64,000 nucleotides of DNA from CAMLQK01 sp035690865 (GTDB lineage: Bacteria; Patescibacteriota; Saccharimonadia; Saccharimonadales; UBA4665): assembly GCA_035690865.1 (NCBI GenBank), contig DASSKE010000003.1:153823-217822 (forward strand). The letters are read 5' to 3'. Of the stretch, positions 48,321-55,029 are shown in pieces. Position numbers and translations under genes: made by a program. The stretch's first letter is position 1. Each line of letters starts with the position of its first letter. The notes below the pieces were generated by a model. That model saw only the letters and a list, made by a program, of their open reading frames with translations, made no database searches and was not told the origin of the DNA.

Positions 48321-48825
48321 TATTGCTCCTTATAACGAAGTTAAGCTGTTTTCCGGCGAATTGCGGTGTTTGTTCAACAACAATATCTTCACCAAAACTA
48401 GCTATTACCTTATCAGCAAGTTTAAAACCAACATCTTTATGAGCCAACTCGCGGCCACGGTAGAAGATGGTGATTTTGACTTTGTTACCGGCTTCAAGGA
48501 AGCTCGTAACTTTTTTCATTTTTACCCCAAGATCATGATCGCTGATCTTAAGTCCAAACCGCATCTGCTTAACTTCCAGGGCTTTGGCATTGCGTTTGTT
48601 CTTTTGCAACTGCTTAGTGCGCTGGTAGTTAAATTTTCCCCAGTCCACAATCTTAGCGACAGGTGGCTTGGCATCTGGTGATATTTCAACCAAATCTAAG
48701 CCTTCTTGCTCTGCGATCTGCAAGGCCTCATTGCGCGAGAGGATGCCCAGTTGGCGACCATCCGAACCGATTACTCGCAGCTGAGGTGCCCGAATATCTT
48801 GATTCAGGCGAGTGTGCTTGCTGAT
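48298..48825 (-). CDS. infC: translation initiation factor IF-3 with an ATC start codon
   Basis: 175 residues, read from the ATC at 48825 (SKHTRLNQDIRAPQLRVIGS follows). The reading frame is open over 34 codons before the first TTG at 48723, and these encode the complete IF3-N domain (RVIGSDGRQLGILSRNEALQ). AAAGGAG lies 6 bases before the ATC, and no ATG, GTG or TTG occurs at this place. IF3 genes are known for rare start codons (AUU in E. coli), which IF3 itself discriminates against, giving self-control. C-terminal domain with KVTSFLEAGNKVKITIFYRG and the RxREL motif RGRELAHKDVG is complete. Confidence 0.93.
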   Translation of the reverse strand: MSKHTRLNQDIRAPQLRVIGSDGRQLGILSRNEALQIAEQEGLDLVEISPDAKPPVAKIVDWGKFNYQRTKQLQKNKRNAKALEVKQMRFGLKISDHDLGVKMKKVTSFLEAGNKVKITIFYRGRELAHKDVGFKLADKVIASFGEDIVVEQTPQFAGKQLNFVIRSNNAKVKKS

Positions 48826-48858
48826 AAGTGACTCCTTTAATATATTGTTAACGTCCGT

Positions 48859-48887
48859 ATTGTAACAGATGATTAAACAGGGGTCAA
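48859..48887 (-). promoter_or_regulatory. infC-rpmI-rplT promoter
   Basis: On the minus strand TTGACC (48882-48887), 17 bases, TACAAT (48859-48864). It sits between the end of comM and the infC start. Confidence 0.85.
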
Positions 48888-48898
48888 GCGCGCACCAC

Positions 48899-50416
48899 TC
48901 AGTGTTGTATATCTGAGGGCGGGCGATATTGCAGTGCCTCTGCTATATGAGCGTTTCGTATCATGGGATCGTCGTCTAAATCGGCTATGGTTCGCGCTAC
49001 CTTAATGGTCCTCATAAAGCTTCGCGCTGAGAGGCCCATACGACTTGCTGCAGCAGTAAGGAGCTGTTCGGCATCAACGGTAAGGCGGGATAAGCTACGC
49101 ACTTCCTGATTATTAAGCCGTGCATTTGGGACGGCCCCTTGTCGTGAGCGTTGACGCTCACATGCGGCAGCAATCTTTTTATGGTGTGAGGCAACAGTTT
49201 CTACCGACGGGACTTTTGCAAGGAGGAGGGAATGCTCCACAGTATGAACAGAAACATGCAGATCTATGCGGTCGATGATGGGGCCTGAGATCTTTTGTTT
49301 GTACCGGTTAATGCTGTGGGGCGTGCACGAGCAGGCTTTATCGGTTCCGTAGTAGCCACAGGGACAGGGATTGCAGGTCGCCACAAGTAAAAAGTCCGCT
49401 GGATAGGAGACGGTTTCGTTTGCCCTGGCAATGTTGATAGCTTGATCTTCTAAAGGCTGTCTAAGGACCTCAATGGTCGCACGACCAAACTCGGGCAACT
49501 CGTCCATAAGCAGTAGGCCGTGGTGCGCAAGTGACATTTCTCCCGGACGCACCGGTGAGCCACCACCAACTATGGCTTTTTGACTGGCGCTGTGATGAGG
49601 CGCTCGAAATGGACGCTCTGCCACCAGATCTTCAAAATTGGTCTGCGCTAAGCTATGCACATGTGTTACGGAAAGCATTTCTGGAGAACTCATTGGCGGA
49701 AGGAGGCTATGTAGTGCCTTAGCTAACATTGTCTTTCCGGTGCCTGGTGGTCCGCTTAATAGAATATTGTGTCGTCCAGCCGCAGCGATAATTAACGCAC
49801 GTTTTGCTTGTTCTTGACCCTGTATTTCGTGCAGTGTGTTTTTACTGGCGGTATTTGCAGATAATTTTGCGACGTTTGTAGTTGCGCTAGGTTGTACAGT
49901 TTCAGACGACAAAATTGTATACAGCTCACGGATACTTTTGACGCCGAAAAGTATCGTTTCGGGCACCAGACAAGCTTGCCGGATATTACCAGCAGGCACA
50001 AAAAAGCGTCGTATGCCTTTCTTTTTTCCGGCTATGATCTGGCCTATGATGCCTCGTACGGGTCGTATGCTTCCGTCAAGACCTACCTCGCCGATAAACG
50101 CATCAGTCTCGGCTTGAAGCTGTGTGAAGGTTGTGTCTACGGCCATAATTGCCGTTGCGATTGCTAAGTCAAAGCTCGTACTCTCTTTAGGCACATCTGC
50201 GGGAGCTAAGTTAACGGTAATGCGTTTTTTAGGAAAGGTCAGGCCGGACTGCGCAAAGGCGCTCCGGATTCTTTCTCTCGATTCTGTTACTGCCTTACTG
50301 CCTAATCCCACAATTGACATTGAGGGGAGACCATTTGCCAGGGTGCATTCTATATCAATGATGTATGTATTGGTTCCTCTTTGTAGAATGCTGCGCACGA
50401 AACTGCTTTTATTCAT
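48899..50416 (-). CDS. comM: YifB/ComM-family AAA+ ATPase (Mg-chelatase-like)
   Basis: 505 residues. N-terminal Lon-protease-like fold (SFDLAIATAIMA, IGEVGLDGSIRPVRGIIGQI), AAA+ core with Walker A LLSGPPGTGKTMLAKAL, Walker B-region LLLMDELPEF, and a zinc-finger-like CNPCPCGYYG motif followed by the sensor-2 region. C-terminal Mg_chelatase_C domain. ComM is a helicase that promotes branch migration during natural transformation; with PilB/PilT/PilC and the VirD4-like ATPase this supports DNA uptake. A 190-base structured leader precedes it. Confidence 0.95.
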   Translation of the reverse strand: MNKSSFVRSILQRGTNTYIIDIECTLANGLPSMSIVGLGSKAVTESRERIRSAFAQSGLTFPKKRITVNLAPADVPKESTSFDLAIATAIMAVDTTFTQLQAETDAFIGEVGLDGSIRPVRGIIGQIIAGKKKGIRRFFVPAGNIRQACLVPETILFGVKSIRELYTILSSETVQPSATTNVAKLSANTASKNTLHEIQGQEQAKRALIIAAAGRHNILLSGPPGTGKTMLAKALHSLLPPMSSPEMLSVTHVHSLAQTNFEDLVAERPFRAPHHSASQKAIVGGGSPVRPGEMSLAHHGLLLMDELPEFGRATIEVLRQPLEDQAINIARANETVSYPADFLLVATCNPCPCGYYGTDKACSCTPHSINRYKQKISGPIIDRIDLHVSVHTVEHSLLLAKVPSVETVASHHKKIAAACERQRSRQGAVPNARLNNQEVRSLSRLTVDAEQLLTAAASRMGLSARSFMRTIKVARTIADLDDDPMIRNAHIAEALQYRPPSDIQH

Positions 50417-50641
50417 GGCTTAAGTACTACCGCAAGTTCCCCTCAAAAGTAAAGGGCTCCGCCTGCGATTAGCGGAGCCCCTGAGGAGTTTTTATTTTTA
50501 CTATCTATGATTTTTAGCGGTTTTTCTTTATGGAACAACGGCTTGCGAGAAGCCGTTGTTGAGAAGTTTCGTTTTTGTTTTTGAGCACTTTTTTTATTCA
50601 AGTGCTACTGTTATCTTAAAGGGTAAAATAGGTAGTGTCAA
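50417..50641 (-). promoter_or_regulatory. comM promoter and long structured 5' leader
   Basis: On the minus strand TTGACA (50636-50641), 17 bases, TAAGAT (50613-50618), so the transcript starts near 50606, about 190 bases before comM. The leader contains AGCACTT/AAGTGCT (50585-50607), an 11-bp hairpin AACAACGGCTT/AAGCCGTTGTT (50533-50559), and near the gene GGGCTCCGC/GCGGAGCCC (50457-50481) nested in CCTCA/TGAGG. Read on the plus strand two of these end in T-rich runs, so they also act like terminators for anything transcribed rightward. Function not known; attenuation or ligand control of comM is possible. Confidence 0.55.
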
Positions 50642-50731
50642 TAATAATTATGGCTATTTTTTCACAAACCTGTGTATAACTTTTAGTACCCCAAATGAGG
50701 CAGAAAATTGAATACTAAAAGCGTGTAGGTA

Positions 50732-50760
50732 TTGACTTTTTAAAGCATATGCGCTATACT
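50732..50760 (+). promoter_or_regulatory. strong promoter of an unassigned small RNA
   Basis: TTGACT (50732-50737), 17-base spacer, TATACT (50755-50760), in an A+T-rich gene-free interval. Confidence 0.85.
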
Positions 50761-50766
50761 CATAAT

Positions 50767-50960
50767 CAGTAAGTTAAAAAACAAAAACTTACCTTAACAA
50801 CCAAAACAAGTAACGCTCCATCTTGCCCTAAAGGCAGGGGGAGCGGTCAGTCACAAGACCCATGTGGACTGCAAGCGCTAGTAATTTACACTTTGAGCGG
50901 ATTTGCACCCTGGGTCTCCAAAAATACCACAAACACATATCGTGCTTGTGGTATTTTTTT
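50767..50960 (+). ncRNA. structured small RNA of unknown family
   Basis: About 190 bases between a consensus promoter and a terminator, without a credible reading frame. Elements in order: hairpin GTAAG/CTTAC (50769-50792); hairpin GCTCC/GGAGC with TGCC/GGCA inside (50815-50844); long stem AGACCCA (50856-50862)/TGGGTCT (50911-50917) that encloses CGCT/AGCG and TGCA/TGCA pairs; terminator. It lacks the SRP apical GGAAGGAAGCAG-type loop, a tRNA-like end of tmRNA and the rnpB core. A 6S-type polymerase regulator is possible in view of its size and strong promoter, but the canonical single long rod is not obvious. Confidence 0.7.
50922..50960 (+). terminator. terminator of the small RNA
   Basis: AAATACCACAA-A-CAC (50922-50936) pairs with GTG-C-TTGTGGTATTT (50942-50956), one mismatch, five-base loop, then T-run to 50960. 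Confidence 0.93.
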
Positions 50961-50992
50961 GAATCACACGAAAAGACCGTATACTGGATGAT

Positions 50993-51337
50993 ATGAAATA
51001 TCCTCGTTCCACGATGAGTCTTATTATATCTGCAACTTTGCTGCTTATGTTGACGCTCACCACCGACCCCACAAAATTGCCATCGGTTTTGCTTATAGTT
51101 CCTTTTGTACTATTGGCCACGATGCTTTGGTCGAGCGCGTTCTTGATCCTCCGAAGTGTGGGAGTAACTCGCGCCAGAAGTATCCGACTAGGCTTGGTAA
51201 TTGCAGGCTTGCCAGCGGGGCTTTTAATTCTGCAGTCGATAGGACAGCTGACTATACGCGACGTTATCGTGATATTTACGTTTTTTGGAATAGCGTATTT
51301 TTACATTGCAAGACTTACAGCCAAACCAGCGGAATGA
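50993..51337 (+). CDS. four-helix membrane protein of unknown function
   Basis: 114 residues with four membrane segments (MSLIISATLLLMLTLTT; VLLIVPFVLLATMLWSSAFL; GLVIAGLPAGLLILQSI; DVIVIFTFFGIAYFYIARL). TATACT at 50980-50985 ends 7 bases before the ATG, so leaderless. It lies upstream of the Pro-rich protein and VirD4-like ATPase genes and may belong to the same surface machine; no family recognised. Confidence 0.75.
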   Translation: MKYPRSTMSLIISATLLLMLTLTTDPTKLPSVLLIVPFVLLATMLWSSAFLILRSVGVTRARSIRLGLVIAGLPAGLLILQSIGQLTIRDVIVIFTFFGIAYFYIARLTAKPAE

Positions 51338-51375
51338 GCTTGATAACTACACATGGCAAAATAGTTTTAAACTGA

Positions 51376-51381
51376 TATAAT
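51376..51381 (+). promoter_or_regulatory. -10 box of the Pro-rich protein/VirD4-like ATPase pair
   Basis: TATAAT, 9 bases before the ATG at 51391; near-leaderless start. Confidence 0.6.
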
Positions 51382-51390
51382 AGGCCTAGA

Positions 51391-51816
51391 ATGAGTCAAC
51401 GTGAGCTCCCTGATATACCTGGTCTAAATCTTCCCAACCCGGCAACCACTAATGGCGGGCCTATTCCTGCTACACCGCCGCCTATGCCGCCGCAGTTCAT
51501 GGCGCCACCGCAATTTACGCCACCCGCCGTGCAGCCTTCTGCACCATCACCAGCCCCCGCAGTCTCTGACGCTCCAGCTCCATCACCAGCTGCTGCCAAG
51601 ATTATGGCAGCAGAAGAGGCTTCTCACCCCACAGTGGCGGCTACAACCGACGAGGACTTAGACGACGAAAGTGTTGACGAAGAATGGGTCAATAAAGCCA
51701 AGGCGGTTGTTGAACAAATGCAGGCTGACCCGTATACAGAAGCGCAGACATTAAATAAACTGAAGGCTGAGTATCTTCAGCGACGTTTTGGTAAAAAGAT
51801 AAAGATTGATTCGTAA
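51391..51816 (+). CDS. Pro-rich protein preceding the VirD4-like ATPase
   Basis: 141 residues. About 1-75 is a Pro/Ala/Ser-rich disordered region (PPPMPPQFMAPPQFTPPAVQ), followed by an acidic stretch (TDEDLDDESVDEE) and a short helical C-terminal domain of ~45 residues (WVNKAKAVVEQMQADPYTEA, LNKLKAEYLQRRFGKKI). Its stop codon overlaps the next ATG by one base (TAATGA). The VirD4-like ATPase that follows also ends in a Pro-rich tail, so an interaction is plausible. No family recognised. Polyproline stretches should depend on EF-P. Confidence 0.75.
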   Translation: MSQRELPDIPGLNLPNPATTNGGPIPATPPPMPPQFMAPPQFTPPAVQPSAPSPAPAVSDAPAPSPAAAKIMAAEEASHPTVAATTDEDLDDESVDEEWVNKAKAVVEQMQADPYTEAQTLNKLKAEYLQRRFGKKIKIDS

Positions 51817-54800
51817 TGATAGCACTATTGTTTATTATTGTTTTGCTTGTCGCCGCGGCTGCTACCGCGGTGCCGGTACTTTATTCGCGCAATCAGCTTA
51901 AGGTCCGCGACCGGAAAAGCTATGAACGCGGTCTTAAAATGGTGCCACTGCTTATCCATTTGCCGCCTCCAAGCGAAGATAACGAAAATGCCGGCCGAGA
52001 TGTACGCGACCTAACGGAAGAAAACATATCGAAGGCACAAGTTATCTACAATATCTTGGCGAGTATCGTTGATGATGATAAAAAGAAGGCAAAACTTTAC
52101 GGTCAGCGTCATATTGCTTTCGAAATAGTGGCTGCTAAGTCGTCGGTTCATTTTTACGCTGCAGTTCCTGTCGCCCTTACTGAGGTGGTAAAACAGGCGA
52201 TCGTAAGCGCCTATCCGTCGGCCCGTCTTGAAGAGGTTGCCGACCATAATATTTTCAATCCGGTCGGAAAAATGTCTGGAACAATTGGTGGTGACTTGGT
52301 TCTTAAAGAGAAATTCGCATTTCCTATTGCTACATATCAGGAGGTAAAGCGTGATGCGATGGAGGCTATCTTAAACGCACTTTCGACACTCGAAAAAGAA
52401 GACGGCGTTTGTATCCAGATAATGCTGCGTCCTGCCGATGAGAAGTGGCGTAAGGATGCTAAAGAAGTTGCAGAGAAGAAGCGAAAAGGCAAAGATAAGA
52501 GCAAGAAAACAGCCGAACAGATATTGGCTTTGGGTAAAGAAGTTGCAACTGCCTTTGTAAAGCCGCCTGAATCTAAAGACGACAAGAAGGATGACAAGAA
52601 AGATCTGTCAAACCTGGAACAGGCAGTTGTTGATTCTATTGATGACAAAACTCGCTACCCGGGCTTTGAGGCTAAAGTACGCATTATGGTGTCTTCGAAC
52701 ATTTCGCACCGCTCACAGGCTATCCTTAATAACGTTGTTGCTGCTTTTTCGCTTTTTGACTCGCCGGGCCGTAACGGTTTTAAATTCTCCGAGGCAAAAG
52801 ATCTTGATGAATTTGTGTCCTCCTATATATTAAGGCTGTTCCCAATTACTGATAACGAAATGGTCCTCAACGCGGTAGAATTAGCGACGCTCTTCCATTT
52901 TCCTGACCAAAAGAGTATTCCTACGTCACAATTGGAGCGTCAGGGATCTAAGCAAGTTGACGGTCCGCGCAATATACCAAATGACGGGCTGCTGCTTGGA
53001 TACAATATTTTTCGTGGTGCGCGTAAACCTATCCGTCTTGGCCTGCAGGACCGCCAGCGACACATGTACGCAGTGGGGCAGACAGGTACGGGTAAAACGA
53101 CCTTCCTAGAGAACCTGGCATTTCAGGACATGTTAAACGGGAACGGTTTTGCTTTTGTTGATCCGCACGGTGACGTAACCGAGCGGCTTTTGGCGCTTGT
53201 ACCTAAAGAGCGCACAGAAGATGTTATTTACTTTTGTCCTTCGGATACAGACTTTCCAATGGGTCTGAACCTCTTTGAGTATCAGACAAGCGATCAAAAA
53301 GACTTTTTGATTCAAGAAGTGCTAAACATGCTTTATAAGCTTTACGACCCGCAGCACCAGGGTATTATGGGTCCGCGGTACGAGCATCTTTTCCGGAATG
53401 CAGCGCTTACGGTTATGGCCGATCCTGAGGGTGGTACTTTTGTAGACATTCCTAAACTCTTTCGTGACCAGGAGTTTGTAAAGGATAAGCTTAAGCATGT
53501 TACCGACCAAAATGTTATTGAGTTCTGGCAAAAAGAAATGCCACAGTCGCAGCGCTCTAATGAGTTTGGTGAGGTGGTGAGCTGGTTCGTCAGTAAATTT
53601 GGCGCCTTTCTTTCTAACGAAATGATGCGTAATATTATTGGTCAGACAAAAAGCGCATTCGATTTACGCGATATTATGGATAACAATAAAATCCTGCTCG
53701 TTAACCTTAGTAAGGGTAAGACAGGGGAATTGAACTCTAAGTTGCTTGGTATGATTTTCGTGATGAAATTCCAGGCGGCAGCAATGAGCCGTGCTTCTAT
53801 CCCCGAGAGCGAGCGAAAAGATTTTGCCTTGTATGTGGATGAGTTTCAGAACTTTTCAACTGACTCCTTTGCAACGATTCTCTCTGAGGCACGTAAGTAT
53901 CACCTGAACTTGATTGTTGCGAACCAGTTCACCACACAGTTAACAGATGAGATCCGTGAAGCGGTGTTTGGTAACGTAGGTACCATCGTCAGTTTCCGCG
54001 TGGGTGATCACGACGTCGATGCTCTTGCCAAGTACTTCTCACCACAATTCGACGGTTCAGATCTATTGCGTATACCAAACCACAATACAGTGGTCCGCAC
54101 ATTAATCGGAGGTGTTCCTACTAATCCGTTTAGTATGGCAACTATTCCGCCTCTTGGCTCGCCAAACTATAAACTTGCCGAAGCGCTTAAACAACTGTCA
54201 GGAGCAAAGTACGGGCGTCCAAAGGCAACAGTTGAGAAGGAAATCTTTGCTCGTTTAGCTACCAAGCCCGAACCTCCGCGCCCAGCAGCGCCCGCCGGTG
54301 CTTCGAGAACAGGGTTTGGTCGCCGTGGCATGCCGCAGCCATCGGCAATGGCTCCATATAATCCCCAGCAGAGTCCGTATGGGCCAGCCCCAATGCAGCC
54401 AAGCCCGTACGCTCCTGCGGGTGGTTTTGCGCCACCACAGCCCGGGTTGCAACCCGCGGGTGCACCGCCTATGCCGGCTCCACAACGACGACCGGCGTCA
54501 TTTTTGGACGACTGGATGCACAAACGCCAGAATCAGCACTTTACACAGCCAATGCCAATGCCACAACCTGCTTCACAAGCACCTGTTGCGCCACCACAGC
54601 CTTCGGCACATCGTCCTTTTAGCTACCAACCACTTGGTGCTGCGCCTGGGCGTAATATATCGAGCGGCCAGCTGGAGCAAGCCGAGGTGGACAGCATTGC
54701 CCATGAGTTGCGACAAGGGCTCAAGCCTGCACAACCGCCGTCTGCAACATCCCAGCAGCAGCCCACTGTTATTGCGCCAACAACCCCGCAGCCTACGGCA

Positions 54801-54938
54801 GAAGCACTTCCGCAGCCCGCGCCAGTTAAGTCTTCCCGCGATGGTGAGATTCCTCTTCAGAATTCGGACGATACTATATTTATTGACCAGGAGGGCGTGC
54901 TGCACTCTCGAAACGATGAAGCTGCCGCACCAAAATGA
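51816..54938 (+). CDS. CPR-type VirD4/HerA-like membrane-anchored ATPase
   Basis: 1040 residues. N-terminal membrane anchor (1-20, LLFIIVLLVAAAATAVPVL); a ~380-residue charged region with a Lys/Glu-rich insert around 215-270; then a conjugation coupling-protein-like ATPase: Walker A GQTGTGKTT at 421-429 (K427), FVDPHGDVTERLLALVP, Walker B ALYVDEFQNF (D675, E676), and arginine-finger-region SEARKYHLNLIVANQF. The C-terminal ~200 residues are Pro/Gln-rich and disordered. This is the large VirD4-type protein recurrent in CPR genomes without the rest of a type IV secretion system; transfer of DNA or proteins across the membrane is the likely role. Coupled to the Pro-rich protein gene. Confidence 0.88.
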   Translation: MIALLFIIVLLVAAAATAVPVLYSRNQLKVRDRKSYERGLKMVPLLIHLPPPSEDNENAGRDVRDLTEENISKAQVIYNILASIVDDDKKKAKLYGQRHIAFEIVAAKSSVHFYAAVPVALTEVVKQAIVSAYPSARLEEVADHNIFNPVGKMSGTIGGDLVLKEKFAFPIATYQEVKRDAMEAILNALSTLEKEDGVCIQIMLRPADEKWRKDAKEVAEKKRKGKDKSKKTAEQILALGKEVATAFVKPPESKDDKKDDKKDLSNLEQAVVDSIDDKTRYPGFEAKVRIMVSSNISHRSQAILNNVVAAFSLFDSPGRNGFKFSEAKDLDEFVSSYILRLFPITDNEMVLNAVELATLFHFPDQKSIPTSQLERQGSKQVDGPRNIPNDGLLLGYNIFRGARKPIRLGLQDRQRHMYAVGQTGTGKTTFLENLAFQDMLNGNGFAFVDPHGDVTERLLALVPKERTEDVIYFCPSDTDFPMGLNLFEYQTSDQKDFLIQEVLNMLYKLYDPQHQGIMGPRYEHLFRNAALTVMADPEGGTFVDIPKLFRDQEFVKDKLKHVTDQNVIEFWQKEMPQSQRSNEFGEVVSWFVSKFGAFLSNEMMRNIIGQTKSAFDLRDIMDNNKILLVNLSKGKTGELNSKLLGMIFVMKFQAAAMSRASIPESERKDFALYVDEFQNFSTDSFATILSEARKYHLNLIVANQFTTQLTDEIREAVFGNVGTIVSFRVGDHDVDALAKYFSPQFDGSDLLRIPNHNTVVRTLIGGVPTNPFSMATIPPLGSPNYKLAEALKQLSGAKYGRPKATVEKEIFARLATKPEPPRPAAPAGASRTGFGRRGMPQPSAMAPYNPQQSPYGPAPMQPSPYAPAGGFAPPQPGLQPAGAPPMPAPQRRPASFLDDWMHKRQNQHFTQPMPMPQPASQAPVAPPQPSAHRPFSYQPLGAAPGRNISSGQLEQAEVDSIAHELRQGLKPAQPPSATSQQQPTVIAPTTPQPTAEALPQPAPVKSSRDGEIPLQNSDDTIFIDQEGVLHSRNDEAAAPK

Positions 54939-54945
54939 CCCCATA

Positions 54946-54974
54946 TTGCGCAATCACCGAGGGTGACCTATAAT
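54946..54974 (+). promoter_or_regulatory. gyrB-gyrA promoter
   Basis: TTGCGC (54946-54951), 17-base spacer, TATAAT (54969-54974); GTG start of gyrB 55 bases later. Confidence 0.8.
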
Positions 54975-55029
54975 AAGAGGCAAGTGGGTAATTCTACATC
55001 TATAAAGCAAGCAAGAGGGTGACTTAGAA

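Noticed and set aside
50671..50679. DnaA box TTATACACA near gyrBA as evidence of the replication origin
   Set aside because: Only one consensus box (plus a 1-mismatch site at 40480) is present. dnaA, dnaN and recF are absent, so an origin cannot be supported.
50767..50960. Assignment of the small RNA as SRP RNA or tmRNA
   Set aside because: The SRP apical loop (GGAAG-type) and the tRNA-like end with TTCGA loop and CCA are missing.
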